A stretch of 64,000 nt of DNA, from contig NC_083524.1 of assembly GCF_032362555.1 (NCBI RefSeq), forward strand, positions 3,210,001 to 3,274,000, read 5' to 3'. A model generated the notes under the pieces. The model had not been told where the DNA came from, did not search any database, and saw nothing but the letters and a program-made list of their open reading frames with translations. Origin of the DNA: Amyelois transitella (lineage: Eukaryota; Arthropoda; Insecta; Lepidoptera; Pyralidae). The position numbers and the translations under genes were made by a program. Positions 37,401 to 47,122 of this stretch are shown piece by piece. Each line of letters opens with the position of its first letter. The first letter of the stretch is position 1.

Positions 37401-38608
37401 AAAAATCAATTTCCAGGGGAAGGGGTCCCACCAGCTCAGCCGCGAGCGAGCGACCCCGCACGTCCTGGTCGCGCTCCCCGCGAGCGCCGGCCCGCGCCTG
37501 GGGCCCGCCGCAAGTGAGCAGCGACGATAGCAATGACACACTGTACATATAGTTGTAAGATTAGATACCGCTTATTTTCAGTTGCTTGCGGAGTTAGTTT
37601 GACAGAAATAGCTTTATTTATTTATTCATTGCAGAATTCTTTATTGCACCAATATTTTTTTTTTTAAATAAAACAGATTATGGGTACAAAGCAGTATGAA
37701 GTTATAAATTACTCTATTGTTTGATAACTTCATGCTTAAGACTTCATGATAAGGTTTATTTTGTATTTTTTGCCGACTGCATGGCTTGAGCGAATGGATC
37801 AAATGACATTTTTTTATATAGATGTAGGTACATTTAGCAAATCCGTGTACTTACCTATCATTATTTATGTAGCTTTGCACTTTACAATTTTTCCATAAAT
37901 ACCACGCACGCCACGCCTGTCTCCCATTAGGGTAGGCAGAGACTATAAATTTCCACTTGCTACGATTCTTACAGACCTCTCCCGCTTCCTCCACACTCAT
38001 TAGGTACTCTTCATGCATATTCGAAGATCACTGGACCTTGGAATTTTTCTACGAAATAAATTTACAATTCACCCATCACCCCTTTGAGTGCATTTCATTG
38101 TAATTCACCTAATTTAATTAAGATGAGGCACAGAAGTATTCAATAACACAGCACTGTACTTACAGAACAGACTTAATATTATACCCATCGACGCAATTCT
38201 TCCTACATTTACATTCTGAATACCCAATTATAGATATTAATACAAACTAAACATACATGATTAAAAAAAAAAAAATTTCGCGCGAAAAATTATCGCTGTC
38301 CCGTTACACGTCATAATAAAAAGCGGAACAATGTAATAAAACAAGTAAATCGGCGTCGCTCGGGTATTCTATAAAATTTGAAATGGCAGATTTTAATGAT
38401 TTACTTGAATAAGAAAATAAACTTCAATTATTGTCATTTTTCCTTGCAGTCGCTCAAACCGCGGCCTCCAGCGCCGACAGTGAACCCCGCCCTTATAACG
38501 GCCGAGGGCAGACTACCACCTGACGACCCGGCTTTGCCTCTCATTTCAGCCATCAAGGACGAAATCCAACGAATCAGGGAACACGCCAAACCAAACCCTA
38601 ATACTTAG
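22494..38608 (+). CDS. Type I membrane protein, KIAA1549/UPF0606-like, 15 exons, 801 residues
   Basis: Exons: 22494-22578, 25728-25915, 26162-26340, 26616-27117, 29013-29163, 29826-29967, 30962-31070, 31901-31977, 33000-33097, 34246-34366, 35349-35566, 36335-36535, 37031-37109, 37417-37513, 38450-38608. Every junction has GT..AG and keeps frame; the total is 2406 nt. Exon 1 encodes a signal peptide (MNKNFVLLLHFLVVIDNILA, then acidic residues). The ectodomain includes a Pro-rich stretch (GDGPPPPPDQP), RYWLLTVIQGS and VQIVYVVLVGGRAVPA..ELGAVVTTKAEPYL. One helix (about 391-413) precedes a basic KKAMKS stop-transfer. The cytoplasmic tail is Ser/Pro-rich, with RQRFNELMDDAFTLF and a C-terminal EIQRIREHA. 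The VPA..AARD..LGAVVT-EPYL-helix order recalls the KIAA1549 (DUF3827) family; this is recognition from memory, and function is unknown. Confidence 0.75.
22717..22760. repeat. Hairpin
   Basis: CTGGAAAAGTTTA pairs with TAAACTTTTTCCAG across about 17 bases, with one extra T. Confidence 0.6.
25557..25660 (-). mobile_element. Family-A SINE-like element, internally deleted reverse copy
   Basis: Has the tail-side segment tatccctta-gaggtagacaga and the head segment agtgccgggaaccacacggc, with the middle missing. Confidence 0.65.
25929..25980. repeat. Perfect 17-bp inverted repeat
   Basis: TCCCTCTTAACATCTCA (25929-25945) and its exact complement (25964-25980) are separated by 18 bases. It starts 13 bases after the exon 2 donor. 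Confidence 0.9.
26060..26093. repeat. Near-perfect 14-15 bp inverted repeat
   Basis: GAGTTTCTAGAAGCG and CGCTTCTAGAACTC with a five-base loop and one unpaired T. It lies about 70 bp before the exon 3 acceptor. Confidence 0.85.
27836..28753. mobile_element. Non-autonomous DNA transposon, 918 bp, 16-bp perfect terminal inverted repeats
   Basis: The ends are AAATAGGCTATTTGAC and its exact complement, and they sit exactly where a family-A element is interrupted, so the borders are certain to within a few bases. There is no transposase. A short frame from 28153 (METNSAKADSRNLQKVV..) is of unknown meaning. It contains a 16-bp hairpin at 28228-28264. The target duplication is not clear (AAA/TTT at most), and I cannot name the superfamily. 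Confidence 0.8.
28228..28264. repeat. Perfect 16-bp hairpin, 5-base loop
   Basis: AAATCTGGATTGTCTT and its complement; inside the DNA transposon. Confidence 0.85.
28878..28996 (+). mobile_element. Family-B non-LTR 3' end with 10-bp target duplication, abutting exon 5 acceptor
   Basis: 5'-truncated copy ending gtgatgttatgtatgtatgtatgt. It is flanked by AACTCTATTC at 28868-28877 and again at 28997-29006. The second copy forms most of the tract just before the exon 5 acceptor (CAG ends at 29012). Confidence 0.85.
29393..29638 (-). mobile_element. Family-A SINE-like element, full length, reverse
   Basis: Runs from ataatcacgtctatatcc, through the conserved gacaggttgctagcccat, to ttccgggaaccacacggca. 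Intron 5. Confidence 0.8.
29994..30225 (-). mobile_element. Truncated family-A copy joined to an AGAAT-headed repeat
   Basis: A (catacata)n tail and the tail half of family A stop at cctatccctatt. AGAATAGAATAGATTTAT... follows, a different dispersed repeat also present at 59378-59480. Confidence 0.7.
30236..30450 (+). mobile_element. Lepidopteran dispersed element (ataaatgcgaaagt ... gtcgcgggcgg)
   Basis: Motifs: ataaatgcgaaagtttgtgt, tctttcacgcaaaaactactg, gatgaaatttggtac, cccgcgggat, ggacgaagtcgcgggcgg. Related decayed copies are at 7490, 18150, 43210, 51540, 58400 and 63200. I recognise the pattern as common in moth genomes but cannot name it securely. Confidence 0.7.
30628..30852 (-). 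mobile_element. Family-A element, reverse, with internal deletion
   Basis: Begins aatcacgtctatacccc and ends gccggggaaccacacg; shortened between tcttgaaaag and cacgttcagc. Intron 6. Confidence 0.75.
31119..31370 (+). mobile_element. Family-A element with about 20-bp target-site duplication
   Basis: Complete copy from gtgccgtgtggttcccggca to the (TATG)n tail. Flanks: GTAGGTAATATTGAAGGGAC (31099-31118) and GTAGGTAATATTGTAGGGTC (31371-31390), two mismatches in 20. The long duplication and the variable tail mark it as a retroposon made by target-primed reverse transcription. Confidence 0.9.
31425..31485. repeat. Near-perfect 27-28 bp inverted repeat
   Basis: Arms AACCATCAAATAAT..CCCAATG and CATTGGG..ATTATTTGATGGTT with a six-base loop and one or two differences. 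Confidence 0.9.
31570..31668 (+). mobile_element. Small dispersed repeat (TTTATTTATTTA ... taatgccgtttagcattctc)
   Basis: The same element is nested inside a family-A copy at 56968-57070, which defines its ends. Confidence 0.65.
31986..32247 (-). mobile_element. Family-A element inserted at the exon 8 donor; target duplication copies the donor
   Basis: Complete reverse copy flanked by CCAGGTAAATAT at 31974-31985 and 32248-32259. Bases 31974-31977 are the last bases of exon 8 and the next bases are its GT, so the splice donor is present twice, on both sides of the element. Confidence 0.9.
32716..32978 (+). mobile_element. Family-A element, complete, ending 21 bases before exon 9
   Basis: From gtgccgtgtggttcccggca to gaccatatgtatgtttgtatgt; the exon 9 acceptor follows at 32999. 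Confidence 0.85.
33151..33405 (+). mobile_element. Family-A element, 54 bases after exon 9
   Basis: Begins gtgccgtgtggctcccggca and ends tgattatatgtacctatatatgta. With the copy at 32716 it encloses exon 9. Confidence 0.8.
33689..33966 (+). mobile_element. Family-B non-LTR retrotransposon 3' end with C-terminal ORF remnant
   Basis: The longest copy of family B. It encodes a remnant ([49 protein letters not shown]) like the C terminus of an endonuclease/reverse-transcriptase protein, followed by gcctacccctccgggaaaga and a (TATG)n tail. 5'-truncated, as is usual for LINEs. Confidence 0.8.
33968..34226 (+). repeat. Left arm of a large inverted repeat (partner 38136-38366)
   Basis: The sequence from cgagcgacgccgtttacttg to ctgtgttattgaatac recurs inverted at 38136-38366 with a few indels. 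Its core gggacagcgataatttttcg is also found, decayed, near 19860 and 59750, so it is a dispersed element, probably a MITE. Confidence 0.85.
34413..34573 (+). mobile_element. Family-B 3' end
   Basis: From ctggtcaagggtcaggtcaa to the (TATG)n tail, very similar to 33800-33966 and 43565-43715. Confidence 0.8.
34625..34841 (-). mobile_element. tRNA-derived SINE, minus orientation
   Basis: The minus strand starts GGCCTCTGTGGCGCAGCGGT (A box) and has GGGTTCGAATCCC (B box, complement at 34773-34784), followed by a body aaaagaact...tctgattggccctgg. The acceptor stem does not pair properly, so it is a SINE head rather than a functional tRNA. Confidence 0.8.
34940..35062 (+). mobile_element. tRNA-derived SINE, plus orientation
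   Basis: B box GGTTCGAATCCC at 34978-34989, then gcatgaggagaaacgac and ccaattggcctgggtctcgt. Same family as 34625-34841 but inverted, about 100 bp apart. Confidence 0.7.
35582..35790 (+). mobile_element. Family-A element starting 15 bases after the exon 11 donor
   Basis: tgccgtgtggttcatggcac to the (TATG)n tail, with an internal deletion. The exon 11 donor is at 35567. Confidence 0.75.
35838..36045. repeat. Tandem duplication, unit 109 bp, two copies
   Basis: The unit starting ttcacgcaatgagattaaca occurs twice in a row with about four differences. Intron 11. Confidence 0.9.
36881..36926. repeat. Perfect 20-bp hairpin
   Basis: TTCAGCTCTGATGGCTTTTT and its exact complement around a six-base loop (aaaaat). 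Intron 12. Confidence 0.95.
37190..37400 (-). mobile_element. Family-A fragments, reverse, partly duplicated
   Basis: Two diverged tail-half fragments in a row, each with tactgaaaggccaca / gactgaatggccaca and tgacaggttgctagc or its close variant; they precede exon 14. Confidence 0.6.
37905..38045 (-). mobile_element. Family-B 3' end, reverse, decayed
   Basis: cacgcctgtctcccattagggtaggcagag and ccacttgctacgattct match the reverse of the family-B end. Confidence 0.6.
38136..38366 (-). repeat. Right arm of the large inverted repeat (partner 33968-34226)
   Basis: Reverse complement of the left arm with a few indels. It ends 83 bases before the exon 15 acceptor. Confidence 0.85.
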
Positions 38609-38639
38609 CCATGAGATTTGCAAATCTTAATAACAAGTG

Positions 38640-39100
38640 AACTTGGAATTCATCTCTTAGGCGATGGTTAGCAGTAGCAACCTATTTGAATCTCAATTCC
38701 AACAATAAGCCATACAGCAGTATGTGGCCATTTTTTCGAGACTGTGTAGGCTTGGCTCCGTCTGCCCCGAAAGGGATAAAGACGTGATATATGTAAAATT
38801 TGCAAATAGTTAACGGTACAAATATTATTATGATATTATATTTAGTAATTTACTGCCAGAAATAAGGATATTTAGGTGTAAATGTAGTTCGTTTTATATT
38901 ATTATTCATTTTATATTAGTTTTATAAGCATTGACCCTTGGGACCTCCTTAGAACCTAACATCCGCCTCGCAAAAGTCCATGTGCCTACATAATACTATT
39001 TCATTAATATGAACTGAATGTGGCCTTCCACTCTTTTTTAAACTGTTGGCTCTGTCCACCCCGCAAGGGATATAGAAGTGACTATATGTATGTATGTAGT
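38640..39100 (+). mobile_element. Two family-A fragments in the 3' UTR region
   Basis: 38655-38795 and 39015-39095, both in the same orientation as the gene and ending in gtgatatatg or (tatg)n. Confidence 0.6.
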
Positions 39101-40831
39101 TCTTATAATTGAAGCCGGATCAATTATTATTAGGAAAGTATTATTGTTATTTATAAGTAATCACTTATTGTTGATATTATGTTTCTTTTTGTTGAATACT
39201 CTGTTTGATATTGTTTTTCTAGTATACCTAACTTAAATTTTTATACAGTAATATTCTGTAGTTTTAAAGTTGTAGTTATTTAGCCTATTAGTTTGAATGC
39301 CAAGGTAATCTGTTAAATATATATATGATAAAATATAGAAAAAAAATTACTAGAATCTTTTTGTAACAATCAGTGAACATTTTACAATGAATACCATTTC
39401 AATATTAAAAGAAATGCGAATAACATTGTGTGCATTTTTTATTTCGTACTTATATAGTTACAATAAAAAAGTAATAATGATCTTAATGCTAAATATTTAC
39501 AAACATTACTTGCCAAATTATTAAAGTCCTTTGGTCATAAAGTTACTAAAATAATACAACAACTTATAATCAATACTTTCGTAGTCAACTTTACTTTTCA
39601 CGAATCAAGGTACCTTTTGAATATTAGTATCCTTCAGATAAAACTATTCTTGATAATTTCTTCCCATATAAATTGACAGATGGGAAAGGCGGAACCGATC
39701 GAAACTTTCATAAAATATCCAAATTCGTTTGGAAATTCCAATTAAGTAGGTTAATTATTATTCTTTGATGTTGTGTCTCATATTTTATACACAGTGCAAA
39801 AGTGGCTTTGCTCACGTGTTTTATCAAAATAAGTTCAATTTTTCATGAAACAGTAAAAAAAACTATATACCAAATCCGGTTAAGTCTGTAAACAGTAAAA
39901 ATACGCAAATATTAACATTTATACATATTTGGGCACTTCGTATAGGCATCTAAGTAGACCTCATTCTAATGTAAAAAAAAACATAATAAGACTATATCAT
40001 AATAAATTAAATTGCTATTGTGCTATATACAAACACATTCAACCCAATAGCCTTTTCAATTGTAAGATCCAGTGAATAACAAAATAAGATAAAGAAATTA
40101 AATCATTAAAAAAGGAAAGATAAAAAATGTCAATTAAAGCTATAGACAGCTTCTAGAATGGATATTGATATCTCTGCTAGACAAATTAAAGGTTATTACG
40201 CTAATAATATACAAAATAGAAATTCTGTATAAACTTTGTACTTTTCTGTACAAAGTCTATGCTTTAACGGCACTTCCGCAAATCCCCGCCATTTTGGGTA
40301 ACCGTATGTTCCGGGTATGGTTGTTTTTTTACGCTCTACGGAGGATACTTAAAATCTGTCATTGTATGCTATTATTTTGTTGCGGGAGTGAAGTTTCGGG
40401 CTAAACATCTGCTAAAGCTACAGCTTCAACAGCTGACGTTGAGTTGAAGGTTGTATTTATCCTCCAATCCAGGATATCTTTGCTTTCGCGTTATAGACCC
40501 TTCACTGGTATTGGTTAATGGCATAGCGTTCTTCGCTGCGATTGGCTAGTGGCGTGTTACGTTTGGAGATGTCCACACAAATGTATAGTGAACGACATAT
40601 TCATAAGTTTGTATATATACATGTATCAATCACGCCTCTCCAGAGGCAGACAGAGGAACTGACTCTGTTCACTTGCCACAATCCCTGCAAACTTTAATTG
40701 CTTCTTCCATTAATTTCTCAGTTCCCAAATTTTCTTATTTTACAAAACTGTTTTCACTAACAACCATTCAGGTGTATTCACTCATAACAGTCCACATCAC
40801 AAGTAGTCAGTCAATTTAACACTCAATTTTG
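39101..40831. other. Intergenic region between two convergent genes
   Basis: Holds the 3' ends of the plus-strand membrane-protein gene and of minus-strand NFYA. It has a repeat at 40437-40565 shared with 21358-21500 and a decayed reverse family-B piece at 40625-40720. No gene seen. Confidence 0.5.
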
Positions 40832-43800
40832 TTACGTTGATTGTAACGGCTGATGCGGCGCGAGCCGCCGCCATTGGTTGGGTTGTCGTTCTGGCGCTTC
40901 GTCTTCCTGTAACAACGACAAGATGAGATCGTTTACACTGACAATGTCTAAAAGAAAAAAAATGATTTATTTGGTAAAAAAAGTAAACATTGCGAGGTCG
41001 TCGAAAGGTTTTTTTTTTTGTGTATATGAATTTGTTAATAAAATAACCAAAGATCTTAATCCGAATTTAGTAAAGTTACCCTGTTGTCAATGTTATGGAG
41101 GTGAGAAAGGAGGGAGTCGCTTCGTGTAATTACCTGGCTTTCCCACTACAGGGACAGAAGCTACCAGTACAAATTATAGGAGGATACATATATACGTACA
41201 CATAATCACGTTAAAATCCCTTGCGGGGTAGACAGAGCAAATAGTCTTGAAAAGACTAATGGGCTACATTCAGCTTTTTGGCTTAATGATAGAATTGAGA
41301 TTCAAATAGTGACAGGTTGTTAGGCCATCATCTAAAAGAAGAATCCCAAGTTTATAAACCTATCCCTTAGTCACCTTTTACTACTTCCATAGGAAAGTGG
41401 CGTGGTCCTATTCTTTTTTCTATTGGTGCGGGGAACCTACCATCTAGGAGAATAATTCAACATAATAACAAAACAATAACTCACATGAATGATAGTGATA
41501 GAAACGGTGTCAGGTTTGATGTCCTCCAAGTTCTTCAGGTCTTCCGATGTCTGCTCTCCGTGATCTGACCCGTGCCTGTTCCTGAAACGTTTTGATAATG
41601 ATGGCAAAATTTATATACGTTATACACGTCTTTATAAGTTGATTGACTTTGATATTTATCACTTTTTACATCCACGACTAATAAAGTTATAGAAACTAAA
41701 TATGTATGTGATTACAAGTTTTAAATAATAACACTCACTTTCTGCTGCCCGAGTGGAATCGGCCGCCTTCCCCACGTATCCTGTTCATGGCGTGTCTGTG
41801 TCGGGACTCGTGCAGATATTTCTGGAAAACGTAATAAAAAACGCATACCTATTAGTATAATGTTACATTTTCCATGCAAGAAATTATAATAACAGGAAAT
41901 ATTAGTATTTTTGTAGTTTTGTTGTAACAAAATAAAACAAAATCTACAAGACAGATTTTACATGAAAATTCTCAGAGGCCTATTGGAATCCAGGCAAGTA
42001 TCATATAAGGCCGAGTACATTTTTTTTTCCGTAAGAACCACATTCTGTACCTTTTTCCCTATCAACAAGCTTGCATGAAGAGTTATGAATTTGGACGAAG
42101 CGTACGAAGTATGCAGGGATAGTGGCAAGTGGAAAGATGTTGTTTCTGCCTGCCCCTCCAAGAAAGCGGTGTGATTTTATAAATATGTAGGACAGACTCA
42201 CCGGTCTCTCCTTGGGGATCTTCCCCAACTCGTGGAGCTTGGCTCGGGCAGCTCTTCTTTTCAGTATCCGCTTGTACTGTCTAGCGTTGACATACAGCAA
42301 AGGTTCCTCGTCAGAACCGCCTCCGGAACAACCCGGGACTTCCGCTGTGGCCCCGGCGGTGTTGTTGGATCCATTCACCATCTGTAAGGAAGGAATATGG
42401 ACATTAATCTTGCGTAGCTTTTACCATGTTCCAATATGGGTTAGGTTCTCCTGCAAAGGTTGCGGAGGTCAGAACGGGAGTCATGTCCAGGGCACACGAG
42501 TTCAAGTACAAGAGTACAGTGTACACGTTAGAATGAGCGGCTAGCGTCTTCGTCGCCCATAACAGCAAGATTCCAGGCACAGACTCGCTGGGCATCCAGA
42601 TGGCATCGCATCCAGAGGGCATCTGGTGGTGGTGCGAACCCATGATGCCCTCAAAATGGCAAGAAGGGCGCATTTAGTTAATTGTTTGTTTATTATAGTT
42701 TTTATGTATGCCTATATATTTATGTATGTTATAATTGTATTATTTTGTATAAGTATAAACATATTTATTAGGTTTGACCCACCTAAAGTTCTCTTTCAGA
42801 CCCAATGGTTAACCGGTAGGTAATGCTTATAGAATTTGATACTTTGAAATTTTGTACAATAAAGTTTAAATAAATCAATAACATCAGATCAGATATTATA
42901 AGAATTTTGTTACGTAAAAAGTACCGGTTTCACAGCTGAAAGGAAACTGAACTTCTATAAAGGAATAGATTATGTCTGTGTAGATGACGTGTAACGAATT
43001 TGATATACTTACCATAACAATATTGGGCTGATTGACAATTTGCTGCGGCTGCACAGTGGCCGTGTTAGCCACTTGCACGAGATTTCCGTTCAGGTTTATC
43101 ACTGTAAATATAGTAGATATAAACGCTGTTAGCTGGTCCAGAACCATTATTAATTTTTTTTATGTTTCAAGTCACAATCTCTATGTAGTTCAGTTAAAAA
43201 GGTATTTTATTATCTATACTAATATTATAAAGCTGAAGAGTTTACTTGTTTGAACTCGCTAATCTCAGGAACTACTGGTTTGAATTGAAAAATTATTTTT
43301 ATGTTGAATAGACCATTTATCGAGGAAGTCTTTAGGCTATATTACATCACGCTGCAACTATTAGGGGCGAAGAAATAATGGAAAGTGAAAAAAACGGGGT
43401 AGATTATTCATCCTTGAGGGCTTCTATGATGCCCAAATTAACTACTCCACGCGGACGAAGCAGCGGGCACAGCTTATAAATGTGATAATAAAAGATTTTG
43501 TATGTACAATATATATGACTGTATGTTTTCAAAATAAAAGTTTAAATAAATGTAGGTATAATAATAGGGTCAGGTCAAAAGTACCCGAAACCGCCGAGCT
43601 TGCATGAAGAGAGTTATGAATGTGGATGAAGCGAAGGAAGTATGCAGAGATCGTGGCAAGTGGAAAGAGGTAGTCTCTGCCTACCCCTCCAGGAAAGAGG
43701 CGTGATTTTATGTACATATAATAACGTATGTATAATATCGGTTCACTTACTAGTAGGTTGATGTATAATCTGGTGCTGATCAATAGTAGGCTGCGTGTTG

Positions 43801-45344
43801 GCCTGCGGTTGATATAGGAATGTTTGTCCGTCTGGTGTCTGAACCAGCTGCATTGGTTGGATGCTGTTACTTGCACCTAATAATTAAAATAAGATTAGCT
43901 GAATGAGTCTGCTTGGCAAAATATGGAAAAGGCAAGAAGGTGAACATTAAGCCAAAAAGCTAAATGTGGCCAATCAGTCAATTCAACACTGTTCATTCTG
44001 TCTAGGGATATAGACGTGATTATATGCATGCGAACATGCTATAATGATTATTACACTGGATGACCAAATCACGTCAATATCCCTTGCGGGGTAGACAGAG
44101 CCAACTAATCATACTCATACGAATCATACGAAATATCTTTAAATGAAATTACGTAAAAATATTTTTAAATATGTACCTTGGAGACTGGATATCGGCACAA
44201 TTTGTAGTTGTTGTAACTGCTGTCCATTTGGCGTTGCCACCTTTGAAATAATAACAAGAATTTAAACAACCATATATAATTATCGACAATCCTGCTGAAA
44301 TTCGGCATCTGGTCTAGGGCGGTTTACCGAGAGCGGTTGCACTAAGAGCGGTTTACCGAGAATTCTGGCGGGAACAGAAATTAACGAAATTTTTTATTTT
44401 TAATGATTGCTGTAGTACAGTACATAGGACCAGTAAAGTAACATCCATACAATATCATGATTTTTTTTTATTTAACTTTTCTCATAATAAAGGTAAACTA
44501 AAGCACAGCAAAAACTAATGACGGTATGATGATCGGTATGATGATCATTTGGGAATGCAAGCGAGCAAAATTCCCATGGAAACAAATAAAATGGGATTGA
44601 TAATACAAATACATACAAAGGACAATATTAATATGATGAATGATACTACTACCTGGATCTGTGGTGTGCCAATCTGAATGCATGAGTGAGAAAAAAGTTA
44701 CATCAAATATTTGTTCCAAATAACTGTTTTAAAATTAAGATTATATATAAACCTATAAGTGGGATTCCCACATCTTCAAAATGCAATCTGTTATACTTCT
44801 CAATGCCCCAAACATTTTGATGTATTCAAACTAAATTCAAAGTATTACTACAATGTAAACTTAAATATTCTAATTACAATAATAAAACTGTAACCTATCA
44901 AATCTCCGCTTAAAAGTAACCGTGGAAGTATATTGGTGCAATTCACACCAACATGTTATATTTTAATTGTTTGTGTGTTAGTTGACTACACATATAGGCA
45001 TGTTGATAAATTTTTGTTTTGTTTTTTAAAAATAAAGTTTGGAAAAAATTACATCATAAACAAAAAGCTGCCCAAGTTATAATAGAAATTTAACATTATT
45101 TGAGTAAGTTCAAAACGTTACCTTTTACAAAATAATATCAAGTAACATTAAATGAAGCAAGTGGATGTCTTAAAAGTACCTGAATAGCAGGGCCCGTTGC
45201 AGGTATAGCATGTACAACAATCTGCTGTCCGTTGGGACCCTGAACGATGTGTTGGGGGCTGTTCATCTGAACCACCTGAAGCTGTTGGCCATTGATGGTC
45301 ACCACTTGAGCACCGTCAGAGTTTTGAATCTGTGCATGCTCCAT
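40832..45344 (-). CDS. NFYA: Nuclear transcription factor Y subunit alpha (NF-YA)
   Basis: NF-YA joins the NF-YB/NF-YC histone-fold dimer and reads CCAAT. Minus-strand exons: 45344-45180 (start; exon begins 45352), 44673-44653, 44240-44177, 43876-43751, 43101-43013, 42381-42202, 41821-41739, 41581-41485, 40906-40832. Phases agree throughout, giving 299 residues. The N-terminal part is Gln-rich (QQLQVVQMNS, QQLQQLQIVP), the activation domain type. The conserved domain is split over two exons: EEPLLYVNARQYKRILKRRA..KIPKERP (subunit-interaction helix) and KYLHESRHRHAMNRIRGEGG (DNA contact). The second exon is a 21-nt microexon (IGTPQIQ). The start is ATG at 45344; the GTG three codons earlier is 5' UTR. 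The acidic, Trp-containing C terminus is less conserved and its last exon less certain. Confidence 0.93.
41190..41442 (-). mobile_element. Family-A element, reverse on +, in NFYA intron
   Basis: From acataatcacgttaaaatcc to ttggtgcggggaacctacc; 42 bases from the NFYA exon at 41485. Confidence 0.75.
42060..42190 (+). mobile_element. Family-B 3' end, 11 bases from the NFYA exon 7 donor
   Basis: caagcttgcatgaagagttatg to gtgattttataaatatgta. Antisense to NFYA. Confidence 0.75.
43563..43730 (+). mobile_element. Family-B 3' end near the NFYA exon 5 donor
   Basis: agggtcaggtcaaaagtacc to ggcgtgattttatgtacata; the NFYA donor is at 43750. Confidence 0.8.
43945..44105 (+). mobile_element. Family-A fragments in NFYA intron
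   Basis: A forward tail half (43950-44030) followed by a short reverse piece (44067-44105). Confidence 0.55.
44653..44673 (-). CDS. NFYA: NFYA 21-nt microexon
   Basis: TGCATTCAG|ATTGGCACACCACAGATCCAG|gtagta on the minus strand: seven codons (IGTPQIQ), phase 0 on both sides, in the Gln-rich activation region. It could be skipped without changing frame. Confidence 0.75.
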
Positions 45345-46030
45345 CTTGATCACTGAAAATAATCAATTTGAATATTATTTATTTGACTCAATTCAGAAAC
45401 AATTTATAGGAAAGCGTATCACAAGCTACAAAGTTCTATGCAACTAGAAATGCGCAAAGATGAGAGTAGTTTGATACAAAACTTGCGCTATATTTCTGAA
45501 CATTTGGTTTACATTTTCAGCAGTAGGTACCTCGGATCTTTTAAGATTTATTAGTTTTGTTCATCCAGTTCATTATAAATATGTAAGATTATTGTGCCAG
45601 GTAGGAATGAATTTGGAAGTAGGAAAATGAAAGGAAAATCACGGGGGTGAGGTTCACACTAGGAATAGCTCTATACAGGAGATGATATTATTGCCTGCCG
45701 TTGAGTAGCGCCAACATAATTAAATGATGAAAACACTCGTGATGTGTTGTTTAGCTGAATCACAAAGTCGAGCAATATAAACAACTTAAAGTTTCAATAA
45801 TACTTGGTCGAATAAACTTACCTATACGCAAGGAAAAGTATATAAAGTTTTATTAAGATTACACGTCACAAGTACGAGGCCAATGAAAGCAACGTCGTCA
45901 AAATGGCTGCTCATGTAACATCATCATCCATGATATAAAGTTTTAACATATTGTTAGCAAATAATTTTACAAATAATCGTAATAACACTATCATCTCAAA
46001 AGAATTTTCGCCGAAAAATAGTAAACTTAC

Positions 46031-46170
46031 ATTGGGAATCCTCACTGGTTTTTCGATGATTGGTTGACAAAGGATAGACCAATGGACGAAGTCAATGATC
46101 GCAAGGACGCAGTAGATTGGTTCGGCGCATTACCACTCCCAAAGAAGCGCGGTTTCCCGAATAACCAATC
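46031..46170 (-). promoter_or_regulatory. NFYA: NFYA 5' exon and promoter with five CCAAT motifs
   Basis: A minus-strand 5' exon ends at GATTCCCAAT|gtaagt (46031). CCAAT occurs at 46079-46083 and 46165-46169 on the plus strand, and as ATTGG at 46031-46035, 46059-46063 and 46116-46120. NF-Y is the protein that reads this motif, so self-regulation is possible. The transcription start was not located. Confidence 0.55.
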
Positions 46171-46849
46171 ATTCAAGTAATTAAAAAGTTGTCTATGGTT
46201 TAGTTAATGAAAGTCGAAATGTTGTCAAAAAAGTAATTCAATGTTTTTGAGATTAACCAGATAGGGAGATATCTAACTGCCTAAGTAATTAAATTTACTG
46301 CAACAACGAAAAGTACAAAAAATTAGGTGAAAAGGATGAAATGAATGACTTCTTTTTACTTTTCTAGTTTGTCTTTGAATGAATGAATGTCAAGCAAAAT
46401 GTCAAATTGTCAATGTTGCCAACTTAGTGCTTTCGGTGCTTTTTAAAAGTAGTGATTTTCAATATGTTAGAATATTTCACTAATTCTAAGGAAACAAGGA
46501 AAAAAAATCTAAGAAAATATTAAAAATTGTAAACAGTTACAGTGAACAAAAAAAAAAAATACTTAATCTAGTCAAATTATTCAATTTTTCGTAAGTTTAA
46601 TAAATAAAGAGTAAGATGAAATTATGAATGATTATTAAGAAATTGTGCCTCAAACTTCATTCGACCTTGATCTAACTGACTCGGACAGACTGGATTGAAC
46701 GTGTGTAAATAAACGGCGTAGTGCAGCGCCTCACCGACCGTTGACAAGCGGCAGCACGCTGCACGGGTCCTTAGTGAACGGCTTCTTTTCTCTTACTAAA
46801 ATAAAATTACTATCGTACATTTATAGCCGTCATAGTATAGAGTAGTACC

Positions 46850-47078
46850 CGGCAAAAAAAAAAAAATAGAACCACTCCTTTTCTTTCCCATGGATGTCGC
46901 TTTGATAAAAAACTTGGGATCCTTTTTTAATGCGATAAGCTTGCATCCTGTCACTATCTGAATCTCAATTCTATAACTAAGCCAAAAAACTGAACGTTGC
47001 CTATCAGTCTTTTCAAGATTATTGGCTTTGTCTACCCCGCAAGGGATATAGACGTAACTTTATGTATGAATGTACATC
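46850..47078 (+). mobile_element. Family-A element, degenerate
   Basis: acccggcaaaaaaa through ctttcccatggatgtcg to ccgcaagggatatagacgtaac and a short tail. Confidence 0.75.
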
Positions 47079-47095
47079 TTGCGCCAAATAAAGAT

Positions 47096-47122
47096 TTTTC
47101 TTTCTTTCTTTCTTTCTTTCTT
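47096..47122. repeat. (TTTC)n microsatellite
   Basis: Six to seven tandem TTTC units. Confidence 0.9.
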
